From assembly GCA_009667805.1 (NCBI GenBank), contig CM019075.1, positions 16,499,715-16,563,714 of the forward strand: a stretch of DNA of 64,000 nucleotides. The letters are read 5' to 3'. This stretch comes from Leptobrachium leishanense. Its lineage: Eukaryota; Chordata; Amphibia; Anura; Megophryidae. The notes below the pieces were generated by a model. That model searched no databases, was not told where the DNA came from, and saw only the letters and a program-made list of their open reading frames with translations. Below are positions 20,678 through 31,792 of this stretch, piece by piece. The position numbers and the translations under genes are program-made. Every line of letters starts with the position of its first letter. The first letter of the stretch is position 1.

Positions 20678-21364
20678 ATATTTGTAACGATTCACCAGGA
20701 CAGACCTGGTAGGATCCCTGGTAACAGATCTCTAACCCTCCGATCCTTAGGATGGTCGGGACTCGGGACCACTAAACCTAACCTCTAACAGCCACACAGG
20801 CCAGGGAGACAGCACCAACAATATACACCACAGACTGAGATCAATATATGTTTGTACTGCGTTATAGTATATGGCAGAATGGAAGCGCACCAGCAGTAAC
20901 AAGCAGCGGAATATACCAGACGGGCGCAGAGCGAGAGTAGTTGTTATAACAAAACCGAGTCAGCAACGTTTAGGCACTTGTACTACGCTACTGTATATGG
21001 TGAGAATCGGCACACACCAGTAGCAACAGGAGGCAAACAGAACAGGCAGGGAGTACATAGAGAGAATAGTCAAATGGCAGGCAAAGCCGACAACAGATCG
21101 GGTCCTCAGAACAAGCAGGGTAAGTAACAAGTATACAAACTGATTCGGTAAGCTAGCGATGCGGGAATGAAACTCCACGGCAAGGCAAGGTGTAAACTCG
21201 CGCTCGTGATTTAAAGATCCCGGCAGCTCGCGTCATCACGCCGCGCCCTGATCACTCACAGCTGCGCCGGGTGCCACCGGAGCTCCTGGCATTCGGCCAG
21301 CTGGTGGCATCATGTGTCCGGGGGCCCCCCGATCGCCACCCGGGGCCTTGGATGTCACAATATT
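20678..21364 (+). mobile_element. solo LTR, TG...CA, 5-bp target duplication ATATT
   Basis: TGTAACGATTCACC at 20683 to GGATGTCACA at 21359 (677 bp), with ATATT at 20678-20682 and 21360-21364. The GC-rich 3' half (ctcgcgtcatcacgccgc) resembles the ends of the LTRs at 54165-55084 and 62170-62888. No internal retroviral or retrotransposon coding region remains, so it is a solo LTR left by recombination. Family not assigned. Confidence 0.88.
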
Positions 21365-21479
21365 ACAATCCAAATGCAAACGGGTTAAGTAACCAAATTT
21401 GTAAGAAGAATAATTAATGCAGCATATGAATCCTCACGCTGCCGCACAGCACCTCTACAGTCTGACACTAGCTTTAACC

Positions 21480-21605
21480 GGCGCACTGTGTGCAGCTTCT
21501 GAGAAGATATGCTATTAGTGTAGCAAGGAAGCCGGCTGGCCATTTTGCATCGCCCCTCTACACTAATAGCGTATCTTCTCAGAAGCTTCACACAGCGCGC
21601 CGGTG
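21480..21605. repeat. inverted repeat, about 45-bp arms
   Basis: cggcgcactgtgtgcagctt... near 21480 is mirrored by ...cacacagcgcgccg near 21602, with the arms meeting at gtgtag / ctacac around a spacer of about 37 bp. A few mismatches. Lies inside the hAT at 20097-22219. Confidence 0.7.
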
Positions 21606-22254
21606 TATGCAGCGTCTAACAGGACGTTGATCAGGAATCAGGTGAGTATTAGAAAGAAAGAAAAAAAGTTTTATTTTATGTTCCTTGGGACATTTAAAAA
21701 TGTCCTCGGATTTTTTTTTTTTTTAAATGTGTCGCCTTACCTTAGCCTGGTGGTCAGTCAGTGGAGGCTCCCTGGATTCTGGTTGTGGGGGGGTCTGCCG
21801 TGGCCGCAGGTGCAGTGGCTCCCTCCCTGCGCCACCTCTCTGCCACATGCACCCGGCCGGCCTGACCGCACAGTCGCAGCTCTGTCAGCCGCATGCTCCT
21901 CAAGGGATCCTGATTAGAGCGCCTCGTCTGCCTGATGTTTTAGCAACAAGATTGTTTTATCCCATAGGCTTCAATGTTAAAAATATTTCCATTTTAATTC
22001 AATATCTAATAAACCGTTGCTTACAATATTCTGCAGTAAAGAGTCTTTATTTTTAGATTTTTTTTAGGATTTTGTAAGCATTTTTTTAAAAAATTCTAAA
22101 TTATTTTTTTTTAGAACTTTTTGCGAACGGCCTGAAAAGTTCAATGTTCTCGAACTTTTTGCGAACAGCCGATGTTCAATGCGAACTCATGTTTGTATCG
22201 AACCGCCAGCCCATCCCTATTGGTTATCACTTCCCTCAGCGCTCTTTGTATTAC

Positions 22255-22465
22255 TGACTATTTGTGTACTGACCTGGCATTCTCTGAGGAACAGGCTCTG
22301 TGTACTGACCTGGCATTCTCTGACAAACCCGGTCTGTGTACTGACCTGGCATTCTCTGATAAACCCGCTCTGTACTGACCTGGCATTCTCTGATGAACGC
22401 GCTCTGTGTACCAACCTGGCATTCTTTGAGGAACCCACGCTGAACCAACCTGGCATTGACTGACT
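22255..22465. repeat. tandem repeat, about 36-bp unit, within the LTR
   Basis: ctgacctggcattctctga with ctctgtgta is repeated about six times. This is the reverse complement of the array at 62390-62650 in the related solo LTR, so it is a feature of this LTR family. Open frames here are by-products. Confidence 0.8.
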
Positions 22466-22823
22466 ACCCCGCTCTGTGTAATTACTTGGCAAGTACTAGT
22501 GACCCTGCTCTGGGTATCGATATTGGCACACGTCTGAGTGGTACTAGGATCCCTGTTCCCTCAACCAAGTCTGTTATAGTATTCTGGTGTCTGTTAACCC
22601 TTGCCGGTTATGTGTCGCTTAGTTCCCTGAAGATAGTTAGCTTTACCGACCATCGAAGGATCAGAGAGGTAGATAGTATACTGGATCTTGGTTGCAATCA
22701 ATGGCCCGCATTTGTGGGAGTATTTTGTAGTATAGTGTCCCATAGAAAATGTTGATTCTGAAATGAAAGTAAAGGTTTTCTGACAAATCTGTTGGGTTGT
22801 ACTCGTTTATGCTGAGCACTGTA

Positions 22824-23296
22824 CATGGCCTGAACCCTGTTCACCACTTTGGGCAATTGTAACAGAAAGTTCTGTCCATGGAACCCCAAATTTCTAGATA
22901 GTATGTGATTTAGACAGAAGGGGTTATTCACAAACCGAAGGGAAATAGTAGCAAAATTGTAGTTGTTGCGGCAGAGCCAAACACCCAGCATTTCACAAAA
23001 GTAAACCCTAAAAAGTGGCAGAATAAGCTTCACAGTAAAGTGTTTGCAACACCAGAAAACCCTCAATGCACTTTGCGACTAAGCCCTACGAGGCTTTATT
23101 TTTCCCTTCACTAGATCCCTTCACAATGTGACGCGAGACTCGTTTGACAAACATACACATGGCGTGGCTCCATCCGGTGTTAACTTCTTCAACTAATAAT
23201 TTTTGTCAAAGATAAAAATATCTAGTTAAAATTGTCTTGATGTCTTTTGGATATTCGACCCCAGAGCCCTCCCTGTATTCTGCCCTCTGAATGCTG
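22824..23296. other. intergenic, no gene
   Basis: Between the Tc1 element and the LINE. No recognisable feature. Confidence 0.5.
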
Positions 23297-25125
23297 TAAT
23301 AGAAACATAGAAAAATGTCGGCAGATAAGAACCTTTCGGCCCATCTAGTCTGCCCAATTACATGGATACTTTACCTGGATTTATCTTTTGTTTAGGATAG
23401 CCTTATGCCTATCCCATGCTTGCTTAAATTCAATTACTGTTTTGGCCTCTACCACTTCTACTGGAAGACTGTTCCATGTATCCACCACCCTCTCAGTAAA
23501 ATAATGCTTCCTGATGTTACTTTTAAACCTTTGCCCCTCTAATCTAAGACTATGTCCTCTTGTTTTGCTATTTTGTTTCCTTTTAAATATACTCCCTTCC
23601 TCTACCTTGTGGATTCCCTTTACGTATTTAAATGTTTCTATCATATCTCCTCTGTCTCGTCTTTTTTCCAAGCTGTACATGTTAAGATCATTAAGCCTTT
23701 CCTGGTAACTTTTCTCCTTCAAGCCGTACACCATTTTAGTAGCCCTTCTCTGAACTCTCTCTAAGATGTCTATATCCTTTTGGAGATATGGTCTCCAGTA
23801 CTGCACACAGTACTCCAAGTGAGGTCTCACCAGTGCTCTGTACAGTGGCATGAGCACTTCCCTTTTCCTACTGCTAATACCTCTCCCTACACAACCAAGC
23901 ATTCTGCTAGCATTTCCTGCTGCTCTATTACATTGACTACTTACCCTTAGATCCTCTGAAATAATGACCCCTAAATCCCTTTCCTCAGATGTTGAGGTTA
24001 GGACTGTATCAAATATTCTATATTCAGCCCTTGGGTTTTTACGTCCCAGGTGCATTATCTTGCACTTATCCACATTAAAACTCAATTGCCACAACTCCGA
24101 CCATTTTTTTAGTTTACCTAAATCATTTGTCATTTGGCTGATCCCTCCAGGAACGTCAACCCTGTTGCAAATCTTTGTGTCATCAGCAAAAAGACATACT
24201 TTTCCATTAATATCTTCTGCAATATCACTAATAAAAATATTAAAGAGAATGGGTCCAAGTACTGACCCCTGAGGTACCCCACTGGTAACAAGACCTTGCG
24301 CCGAATAAACTCCATTTACCACAACCCTCTGTTGTCTGTCACTCAGCCACTGCCTAATCCAGTCAACAATATTGGAATCCAAGCTCAAAGATTGCAATTT
24401 ATTGATAAGCCTTCTATGCGGAACAGTATCAAAAGCCTTACTGAAATCTAAATAAGCAATGTCTACTGCACCACCTGTGTCTATTATTTTTGTTACCCAA
24501 TCAAAAAAATCAATAAGATTAGTTTGGCATGATCTCCCTGAGGTAAACCCATGTTGTTTCTGATCCTGTAATCTATGTGTTTTTAGATGTTCAACAATCC
24601 TTTCCTTTAACATGGTTTCCATTAATTTCCCCACTACTGACGTAAGACTAACTGGCCTATAGTTCCCCGATTCCTCCCTACTACCCTTCTTGTAAATGGG
24701 CACAACATTTGCTAATTTCCAGTCTTCTGGGACGACTCCCGTTAACAAGGATTGGTTAAATAAATCTGTTAATGGTTTTGCTATTACATCACTGAGCTCT
24801 TTTAATAATTTAGGGTGGATCCCATCAGGCCCCATTGACTTATTTGTCTTTACTTTAGACAGCTGCTGTAGAACCTCCTCCTCTGTAAACTGATATGTAA
24901 ATGTCTCTTTAGTGTGCTCTCCGAACTGAGGTCCCTTTCCTTCCTTTTCTTCTGCAAAGACTGAACAAAAATATTCATTGAGGCAGTCAGCGAGACTTTT
25001 ATCCTCTTCTACATACCTTCCTTCCTTTGTTTTTAATCTAACTAATCCTTGTTTTAATGAAACAGTAAAGTTTGCTGGCATTTTGTTGCAGTGAGGGTGC
25101 TGTTCCTTGCAGCTTCTTTACAGTA
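23297..25125 (-). mobile_element. LINE (L2/CR1-like), 5'-truncated
   Basis: A minus-strand copy with a long reverse-transcriptase frame and about 85 bp of 3' sequence containing cagactagatgggccgaaag, a common 3' block in amphibian LINE copies. The 5' boundary is near 25081-25125, just upstream of the reverse-transcriptase domain. The apurinic endonuclease part is missing. Exact target duplications were not identified. Confidence 0.8.
23381..25081 (-). CDS. LINE reverse transcriptase ORF, open over 566 codons
   Basis: A non-LTR retrotransposon ORF2 fragment. Order: GPDGIHPKLLKEL (84-96), ANVVPIYKKGSREESGNYRPVSL (124-146), the first catalytic block AYLDFSKAFDTVPHR (209-223), SGVPQGSVLGPILF (267-280), the catalytic FADD (298-301), a thumb-like region, then HLEYCVQYWRPYLQKDI and WNSLPVEVVEAK near the C-terminus. 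Full ORF2 proteins of this group are about 900-1000 aa with an N-terminal endonuclease, so this is the C-terminal 60 percent. The ATG at 25081 is just the first in the remaining frame and probably not a natural start. A frame this long without a stop points to recent insertion. Not expected to be autonomous. Confidence 0.85.
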   Translation of the reverse strand: MPANFTVSLKQGLVRLKTKEGRYVEEDKSLADCLNEYFCSVFAEEKEGKGPQFGEHTKETFTYQFTEEEVLQQLSKVKTNKSMGPDGIHPKLLKELSDVIAKPLTDLFNQSLLTGVVPEDWKLANVVPIYKKGSREESGNYRPVSLTSVVGKLMETMLKERIVEHLKTHRLQDQKQHGFTSGRSCQTNLIDFFDWVTKIIDTGGAVDIAYLDFSKAFDTVPHRRLINKLQSLSLDSNIVDWIRQWLSDRQQRVVVNGVYSAQGLVTSGVPQGSVLGPILFNIFISDIAEDINGKVCLFADDTKICNRVDVPGGISQMTNDLGKLKKWSELWQLSFNVDKCKIMHLGRKNPRAEYRIFDTVLTSTSEERDLGVIISEDLRVSSQCNRAAGNASRMLGCVGRGISSRKREVLMPLYRALVRPHLEYCVQYWRPYLQKDIDILERVQRRATKMVYGLKEKSYQERLNDLNMYSLEKRRDRGDMIETFKYVKGIHKVEEGSIFKRKQNSKTRGHSLRLEGQRFKSNIRKHYFTERVVDTWNSLPVEVVEAKTVIEFKQAWDRHKAILNKR

Positions 25126-27471
25126 ATACAGGGTGACATGAGTGAGATCTTATGACTAATCTTGTATCAGAAGTTTATGCAAAAAATTTTATGGCAGATC
25201 ATTTCAGATATGAAATTTCTATCATTCGTCATATTTCGCAGGACTGTTTAAATGAGGGCCAGGAATTTCTTTCAAACAGACAATCTGTCTACCTGGGGTT
25301 AAAATGTAACCAGGATGAGCTCTCGGACAATGGACCTGCCAAATTCGTTGACATATCGCAAACAAGGGCTCCCCTTTAGCAGATTATAATGACAAGGGAA
25401 GCAACATCCATTTTTCAGAGACTGGGAGAAAATGAAATAAACTTTCTGGGGCAATTCTGGTTGTAAAAACCCAAATGTTAAATCACCTTGTCTTGAAACT
25501 AAATGAATACAATGGTCAGATCTACGCTCTGGAGCCATTCAAACCTTGGACAATAGTGAATTGCATAAACTGTAGAAAACAAAACAAAAAAAAGTTAATG
25601 ATTTTTTATTAATGCAGCAGTGATTACCTACAAATTCAGTTTATAAAGGCGTAAGATGCTATAGGCAATATTATCCGTAACAGTATATTTTACAAGGTGC
25701 ATAGGTGGTATTTGAATATTTAATCTATGTGGTGAGTTATAATAGATCATCATGGCACTGATATTTGATAAAAGATAGAGCCCATACCACATTTAATTGA
25801 TTATTAAATAATGAGTGTCTCGTTTTTTATTAACATTCAGTAACAGTAGATTAAATCTGTTAATTATGAATGAATTTTAAGGAATATATCACAAATGAAT
25901 GAATGAATCTTAAGGAATATCACGAAACATATATGCCTGTCTGCAGAATTATCTCATACACACATATCCGATGTGTTTTATGCCGCAGCGAAATATGCTG
26001 GCGTTTCATAAATAGTAATAATATTAATATTGTTAAATAACCCCTTGGAATCCCTGGATATAGTATAAAATGACCCCAAACCATTAAAGATAGGTTACTG
26101 CTTGGTCACATACATTAATTAATTTCCATTGAAGGTTGGATGTTTGATCTGAGAGTGCCATCTACTGGCCAGGTAGTATAACACCTGGACAGACACCTGG
26201 AGTTAATCAATCTATATATCCGCCAATTAAATGAGGCCACATATTTATGGGCTAGAGCTATACTGGGTGGCAGACAGCTATAAAAAGAGAGAAAGGAGGC
26301 TTGGAGAGATAGGAAAAAGAAGGGGAGAAAGGGCCAGATACCATCAGAGCCACCCCACGACTCCATTACCAGACCCCACCTGAATCCTCTTACACCACTC
26401 TATCTTCACTACCAGATGGTAAAGTATGATTGAATAATTTTAACTTGATACCTATTTCCTAATTGCATTGTCACTAATTTATATGTCCATCACCTATTAA
26501 AGGAATATAAATGAATTATTTTGCTGTTGAAGCCTAAACAGTAGAATAGTTAGCCTTTCCGCTCTAATGCAGAGGACAAGGAAGAACTATTACGGGCGGC
26601 AGTGTTGCTCCCCCTACTTTAGTGAAATTATTTATAGTCCAAGAATACTGGATGTGAACATCTAAAGATAAAGTTTGTCCCCATAGTGAGATAAGTTGGA
26701 ACTGAGAAACAGCTTTTATATATCAAGTTACCACCAGCTGCCATTAGAATAACGATCATAACCCCATCCTACATATTGCAGCCATTTCTATTGAATGAAT
26801 GTTAAGTCAATAGGAAGTTTTTGATAACTCATGCTGAATGAATTGCTGAGTATTGATGCGGTGATTGATCTGTGGAAGAGATAGGTAGACTATTGAGTGT
26901 GTTATGTATCTCCCTGAAGGAAGTTGCATTTAGTGAATCGGCCCCCACAATAATAAATTGTGCTGCAGGTGATGCCCTAGTAACTGAGTGTTTTTAGCCA
27001 GGTTGAGGATTGTTTTATAATGGGAGAGGTTTAAGTGGGTAGAATAGAACTTGGTGTTTAGAATTGATTCTTGCATAGGTGTGGTGCGGTCTATAAACCT
27101 AAACTGTTTGTCCATTAGATTATTGCGTGTCGCAGTATTGCTACTAATCACTATCTGTAATTACTTTTAAAATTGTATCTTGCTGATCAGTTGATAACAT
27201 ATGATTGTATGAAACTTTACGGTGTGAATAAATTTTGATTTTAATTGTTTTACGCAGTCTCATATCATCTTTATTTATTTTATTGTGTCTAAAAATATCT
27301 AGATAGCCTCAAAAGAGCTTTGGATAACGTGCTATATATATTAAGACGTATATTCATTGATTGGTTATTAATCCTTATTTTTTTAAGGGTAAATAACCAA
27401 ATTATACCATTGGTATTGGCGGCACTGTCATTAATGATATAGATATTTATCTATAGTAAAATAAAATACAG
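25126..27471. other. intergenic, possible LTR-derived stretch
   Basis: No gene supported. Around 26110-26650 there is a TATA-like gctataaaaagagag (26278) followed by a GC-mixed leader and gggcggcagtgttgctcccc (about 26595), which could be an LTR promoter and leader, but no TG...CA ends or target duplication were found. The rest is A/T-rich. Confidence 0.3.
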
Positions 27472-29223
27472 GTCAAGATTAGGGATGAGCCGAACACTCC
27501 CCGAGTTCGGTTCGAGCCCGAACCCGAATTTCCCATTTGTTCGGGACCGAACCCGAACCCCATGCAAGTGAATGGGACTGAAAATTCGGTTTTTTGGAGT
27601 GCCCTCCAAGAGGGCATATATGCTACATATTTGCCATAAAAGGTGTATGGGGGTCCGGGTAGTGCCCTGGGGGACAGGAAACAAGGACAAAAAGTTTTAA
27701 AAAAAACGTTTTTAAAAGGACAGTGAGTTTTCCATGAAATAAGGGTTAAAGATAAAAATGAAAAATTCCTTCAAATATCGTGCCTAGGAGGTCCCCATAA
27801 CCTGCCCGTGAAGTGGCGGATTTCTAGGATGTATAGAAATATGTAAAAACCAAAAAATGACATTTCAAATGACGGTAAATGCTTTTCCTTTAATCTATCC
27901 ATAAACAACTGCTTGGGGCGGCAGTCTGTATGAAAAGAAGAGACATTTTCGGACACGCAGGAAAAGTTTACTGATTTTTTGGCGGTGAAAAGCAGGAGAA
28001 TGGAAACTTCTAGACCAAAAAGCCGATTTGGAAAGTGAGATAAATGGGAGAATTTTTCTGGTTCGGTTATTTTGACCTAGAATTTTCCATTCTCCAGTCA
28101 TTCTCCTGAGTTTCACATTTCTCTGAATAACCCTGTCAGGGTTATTCAGAGAGCGGTGAAGAGCAGAAGAATGACTGGAGAATGGAAAATTCTAGGTCAA
28201 AATAGCCAAACCAGAAAAATTCTCCCATTTAGGCTAGGGTCAGACTAGCGAATTTTTAACGTGCGTTTAGGCGCGTGATTTGGAGACGTCAGACCCTGCT
28301 CGTGTCCGGCCAACATAACGTCCAGACACCCAAAGTTTCCTGGTTTGGATCCGTAAAATATCACGCACAAAAATGCGCATCGTATGACCGTTTTCGCGCA
28401 ATCCGTGAAAAAATACGGCAATGCGTTCGGACGCACTTTTTGACGGTCGCTGCGAAAAATGCGTTAGTCTGACCCTAGCCTTATCTCACTTTCCAAATCG
28501 GCTATTTGGTCCAGATTGTTCCCTTTTCCTGCCATTCTCCTGGTTTTCACCTTTCTCTGAACAACCCTGAGAGAGAGGTGAAAGCCAGGAGAACTGGCAG
28601 GAGAAGAGAACAATCTAGACCAAATAGCCAATTTGGAAAGTGAGATAAATGGGAGAATTTTTCTGGTTTGGCTATTTTGACCTAGAATTTTCACTTCTCC
28701 AGTTATTCCCCTGCTTTTCACCGCTCTCTTAATAACCCTGTGAATGTTTAATCCCGAGGTGAAAAATAACATTGCTTTAGATTTTTTTCAAACACCAGTT
28801 AAATGCAGCATATTAGGATGTTTTAGGGAAATTAATTCTCAAATCTCAATCAGAAGCAGACACCACCCCACCCTCACTATATTGTACAATGTATGAAATT
28901 GATTACCAGACTAAAAACACCTGGTGTTATGCCCGTTTGTGAACAGAGGTCATTTAGAGTTGATAATCTTTCCACGTACACATTAGTTTTTAATTCAATA
29001 TCTAATAAACCGTTGCTTATAATATTCTGCAGTAAAGAGTCTCTTTATTTCTAGATTTTTTTAGTATTTTTTTAAGCATTTTCTATACTTTTTTCAAAAT
29101 TTCTTTTTTTTTTCAAACCCGAACCGAACACGCCCAAAAAGTTCAAAATTCGCGAACTTTCGAACTGCCAAAGTTCAGGTCTAACTCCGAACCGTCCGAA
29201 CCCGAACAGCTCATAGTCAAGAT
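27472..29223. mobile_element. hAT-type non-autonomous element, 8-bp target duplication GTCAAGAT
   Basis: GTCAAGAT at 27472-27479 and 29216-29223 brackets TAGGGATGAGCCGAAC...GAACAGCTCATA. The subterminal cgaaccc/ttcggg repeats are characteristic of this family. The interior (about 27990-28760) is a complex of inverted segments that share gagaatggaaaattctaggtca-type blocks. It contains a 249-bp MITE. Related to the element at 20097-22219. No transposase. Confidence 0.85.
28229..28483. mobile_element. Harbinger-like MITE, TTA target duplication
   Basis: GGCTAGGGTCAGACTAGCG at 28232 and GTTAGTCTGACCCTAGCC ending at 28480 are inverted ends of a 249-bp unit flanked by TTA (28229-28231, 28481-28483). 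The undisturbed target cccatttatctcactttcc survives, reverse-complemented, near 28035-28055 in the other arm of the host element, which confirms the insertion and the 3-bp duplication. A TTA duplication fits PIF/Harbinger; no protein is present to prove it. Confidence 0.82.
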
Positions 29224-29934
29224 AAAGAACCCTGACATTTATATGCAATTTACTAGTTTTCACTGCATTACAATGCAAAATGGTTAACATGCTAATAGTG
29301 ATGTGTGTCGGTTACGGCGCAGTCGCGAAGAAATCAAACTGTAGAATTTGAAACAAATGCAGGCTCTTTGTGAATAATTTTTTTAACAATTTGGTTTATT
29401 CACAGCTCATATATAAACGTGTATAGTAATACAAAATGCTTTCTGCTTGGACAACACGATGCAGCTTGGAAATGGAAAACGTAATGTCTTGACCAGTTCA
29501 TGTTCGTCACAGATCATTTCCATTGTGGAATTTGAACAACCGCCATTTTTGTTTTTTTAAACAATTCAATTTATTCTGAATTTTCACATAACAGAAATTT
29601 AAATAGTTGACACAGTGCTGAAGATAATGTACAAATGCGCACGATGAAAGAAGCACAATACAAGCCAGCACGTGCGAGCAACGTACGATAGAAAACTTCA
29701 GAGGGCGAGAACGCGAAATGCAATTATGCAGAAAAACATGAATCAAAACTGACAACCAACAAAAACTCCAAATCAAAACACATATCGAAATACAATCGAT
29801 TTCATATAGGGGGGCAACCACCATTTTTCTTAGTTCCTTGTGTTATAAGACAATTGATAAGGCCAAATGATATTGATCCGTTGCGTTGGGGTTATTTTCA
29901 ACAGCAAGTTAATGTAATCAATCATAATTAAGTT
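29224..29934. other. intergenic, no gene
   Basis: Nothing recognisable. The minus-strand open frame at 29507-29824 has no family features. Confidence 0.45.
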
Positions 29935-30436
29935 TAATAATATTATTATCATCACTTATATAATGCCAACAGTTTCTGCAGCGCTTCACACAATAACTAA
30001 AGGGAACAAGACAGTAATAAGAAACATAGGATGGAGACAAGTGGTGAAGAGGGTCCTGTTCATAGGAGTTTACAGTCTAGAGGGATTGGGGTGGAGGAAG
30101 ACAAGAGGAGCTTTATTGGTTGTCAGGATCACTAGCGCCAGCGGTTCAGGAATGGTGGGGCCCATGGAAGTGGCCTCAATCATGACGTGCGAGTAGGTGA
30201 TGAGTTGCATCAGTGATGTGGTACGCAAATCTGAAGCAATGGGTTTTGATGGATTTCTTGTAGACCTGAAGATTTGGGGAGAGTTTGATAGGGCTAGGCA
30301 AGTCATTCCACAGGACCGGAGCTGTCCCTGAGAAGTCTTGGAGGCGAGAGTTGGCGGTGCAGTTGTAGACAGATGACAGGCAGAGGTCGCCCGCTGACCA
30401 GAGTTGTCTAGACGGGACGTGCTTGCATAGTAACAA
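29935..30436 (-). mobile_element. L2-type LINE 3' end
   Basis: Minus strand: a coding remnant APVLWNDLPSPIKLSPNLQ with YKKSIKTHCFRFAY (30176-30436 frame), the end of L2-like ORF2, then a 3' region with tctagactgtaaactcctatg, a gtgaagcgctgcagaaactg block, and a tail of atgataataatatta. This is the usual L2 3' architecture. Heavily 5'-truncated. Confidence 0.78.
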
Positions 30437-30576
30437 AGACGTGTAAAGAAGGGGTCAAGTTATTAAGTGATTTGAACGTGAACATCAGTATTTTAAAATG
30501 TATCCGGAAATGTACAGAAAGCCGATGGAGGGACCGGCAGAGGGGGGAGGTACACAAAAAATAACCTTTTGTCTTC

Positions 30577-31518
30577 TCAAGAGATGACCGGATCGGTAGA
30601 AATTCCCAAGTAAGCGCACAAATTTAAAACACCTGTCCAGGTGCTAGTGAGCTTGAGACACAATTTCCGATTTCCTAATATGAGACTTAGTGTACTGACG
30701 GTGCTACATATGTCACTTAGAAGGCTTGTAGCATGTGCCACCTCCAAAATATCAAAGCCAACTATCAGCAAATTGACAGAAATGAATACCAGAACGTTAA
30801 GGATTAAGATGGAAACCACAGTTATGATTGCATGGACTTAGACTTTTATATTGGGGCTTCTGAACCCTCCAGCATTGTCCTGCATATCTTTCACGTGTCT
30901 ATAGAGCGAGATGATGATGGCTACGGCTGATCCTGTACAAAGGACAAGGTCTGTTAAAGTATACAAGCAATAGGCAGTGAACGACTGTAAAAGCATTTCA
31001 TCCAAAGCTTTGTAGATGGTTTCATTCCCTTTGACGTCTGCCCACGCGTTCCACAATTTTTCCTTGCACCACACAACAGGAAGGGATACAAATAAACTGA
31101 TCAGGATCCAAGGAAAGAATGTCCAGCGATAGATCTCGGAGAAATGTTTCTGTAGGAATGTATAGACTCTGTTATCGATTTTAACGATTTTTAGGCAACT
31201 GTAGAAGCAGAATGACGCGCAGAACCAGAGATTGCAGGAAATGACGGTGAATAGAGACACACAATACATTTTTATTGTTTCACCAATTAAATAGTTGTAC
31301 GGGGACAAAACCAGAAAAATGTATCCGAGGATTTTGAAAGCGCTGTTTAAAACATTTCCAGTGCCCATGGATGTGATTATTTGATCACTCAGCGTGGATT
31401 TTCTGATGGTGATCCAATCTTTTGTGTTTACGGAAACCAGAAAAATATTCAGCACCAAAGAGAGCATCAAAACAAGGATATTGGCGGCGCTCAGGGCGAT
31501 ATCCTGAGCTCTGAACAT
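30577..31518 (-). pseudogene. bitter taste receptor (TAS2R), single premature stop
   Basis: A full-length TAS2R reading frame from ATG at 31518 to a stop at 30577, 313 codons, broken only by TAA at 30838-30840 (codon 227). Before it: SLVLNIFLVSVN in TM1, SDQIITSMGTGN in TM2, NLWFCASFCFYSCLKIVKI in TM3 and the NET sequon in the second extracellular loop. After it, in the same frame: VHAIITVVSILILNV in TM6 and LSLILGNRKLCLKL in TM7. The stop falls at the start of TM6, where intact neighbours have His. A truncated product would lack TM6 and TM7 and could not signal. It may be recently dead, a segregating null allele, or a sequencing error. It lies about 14 kb from the nearest intact receptor, on the same strand. 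Confidence 0.9.
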
Positions 31519-31576
31519 TTTTCTCTGCTCTGACGTTGATTGAAGGTGTTGGTACTTATTTACCTCTATTAAAAGT

Positions 31577-31792
31577 ATCGGCTGGGTGGAGTAGAGGTAA
31601 TGTCACTGCTCTGCATGGAGAGAGCCTGTTGAGTCATGGGTTCAATCCCTGCAAGCAACCTCTCCAGTAAGTGTCCTTGGCAAGACACCTAACGGTACAC
31701 ACTCACCACCCAGGACATACTTGAAAACGAGAGAAATCTCAATGTATCCTTCCTGGTAAAATACTTTCTCCAAAAAAAAAAAATGACAGTAA
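31577..31792 (+). mobile_element. tRNA-derived SINE, V-SINE-like
   Basis: The head resembles a tRNA with box A-like ggtggagtagaggtaatg and box B GGGTTCAATCCC (about 31641-31652). The next part has gtccttggcaagacacctaa, close to the central domain of vertebrate V-SINEs. It ends in tcctggtaaaatac and an A-run. Pol III-type internal promoter. It lies about 60 bp upstream of the TAS2R pseudogene start. Confidence 0.75.

Larger units (their letters stand above)
20089..22227. mobile_element. hAT-type element with TAGTGATGGGCC end, nested in the LTR
   Basis: The body (20097-22219) begins TAGTGATGGGCCGAACA and ends CCAGCCCATCCCTA. Flanks gtggttat (20089-20096) and ttggttat (22220-22227) are an 8-bp target duplication with one mismatch. 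It is related to the element at 27480-29215: both share gtgccctccaagagggcata and ggtgtatgggggtc blocks just inside the left end. It contains the solo LTR at 20683-21359 and the inverted repeat at 21480-21605. No transposase recognised. Confidence 0.75.
19947..22710 (-). mobile_element. LTR (solo or partial), minus orientation, split by a hAT
   Basis: Pieces 19947-20096 and 22220 to about 22710 read, on the minus strand, like the solo LTR at 62170-62888: shared blocks include cagtatactatctac, gtcggtaaagctaact and ccctcagcgctctttg, and the 36-bp tandem repeat. The 3' end looks like GGACGTTAACA at 19947. The 5' end near 22700 is not exact and no clean target duplication was found (tttgt at both edges is possible). 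It sits inside the Tc1 element. Confidence 0.65.
16673..22823 (-). mobile_element. Tc1-like element, split by nested insertions
   Basis: Ends are CAGTGCTCACCATAAATGAG at 16675 and its near-complement ending GAGCACTG at 22821, each bordered by TA (16673-16674, 22822-22823), the Tc1/mariner target. Transposase remnants lie on the minus strand at 16908-17434 and 19550-19780. The element is interrupted by a hAT (17435-19385) and by an LTR (about 19947-22710), which accounts for its 6.1-kb span. The remaining Tc1 DNA adds up to about 1.4 kb, so it is itself shortened or decayed. Confidence 0.85.

Noticed and set aside
26930..27151. 73-codon minus-strand frame with mixed composition
   Set aside because: No recognisable domain or neighbouring coding evidence; length expected by chance.
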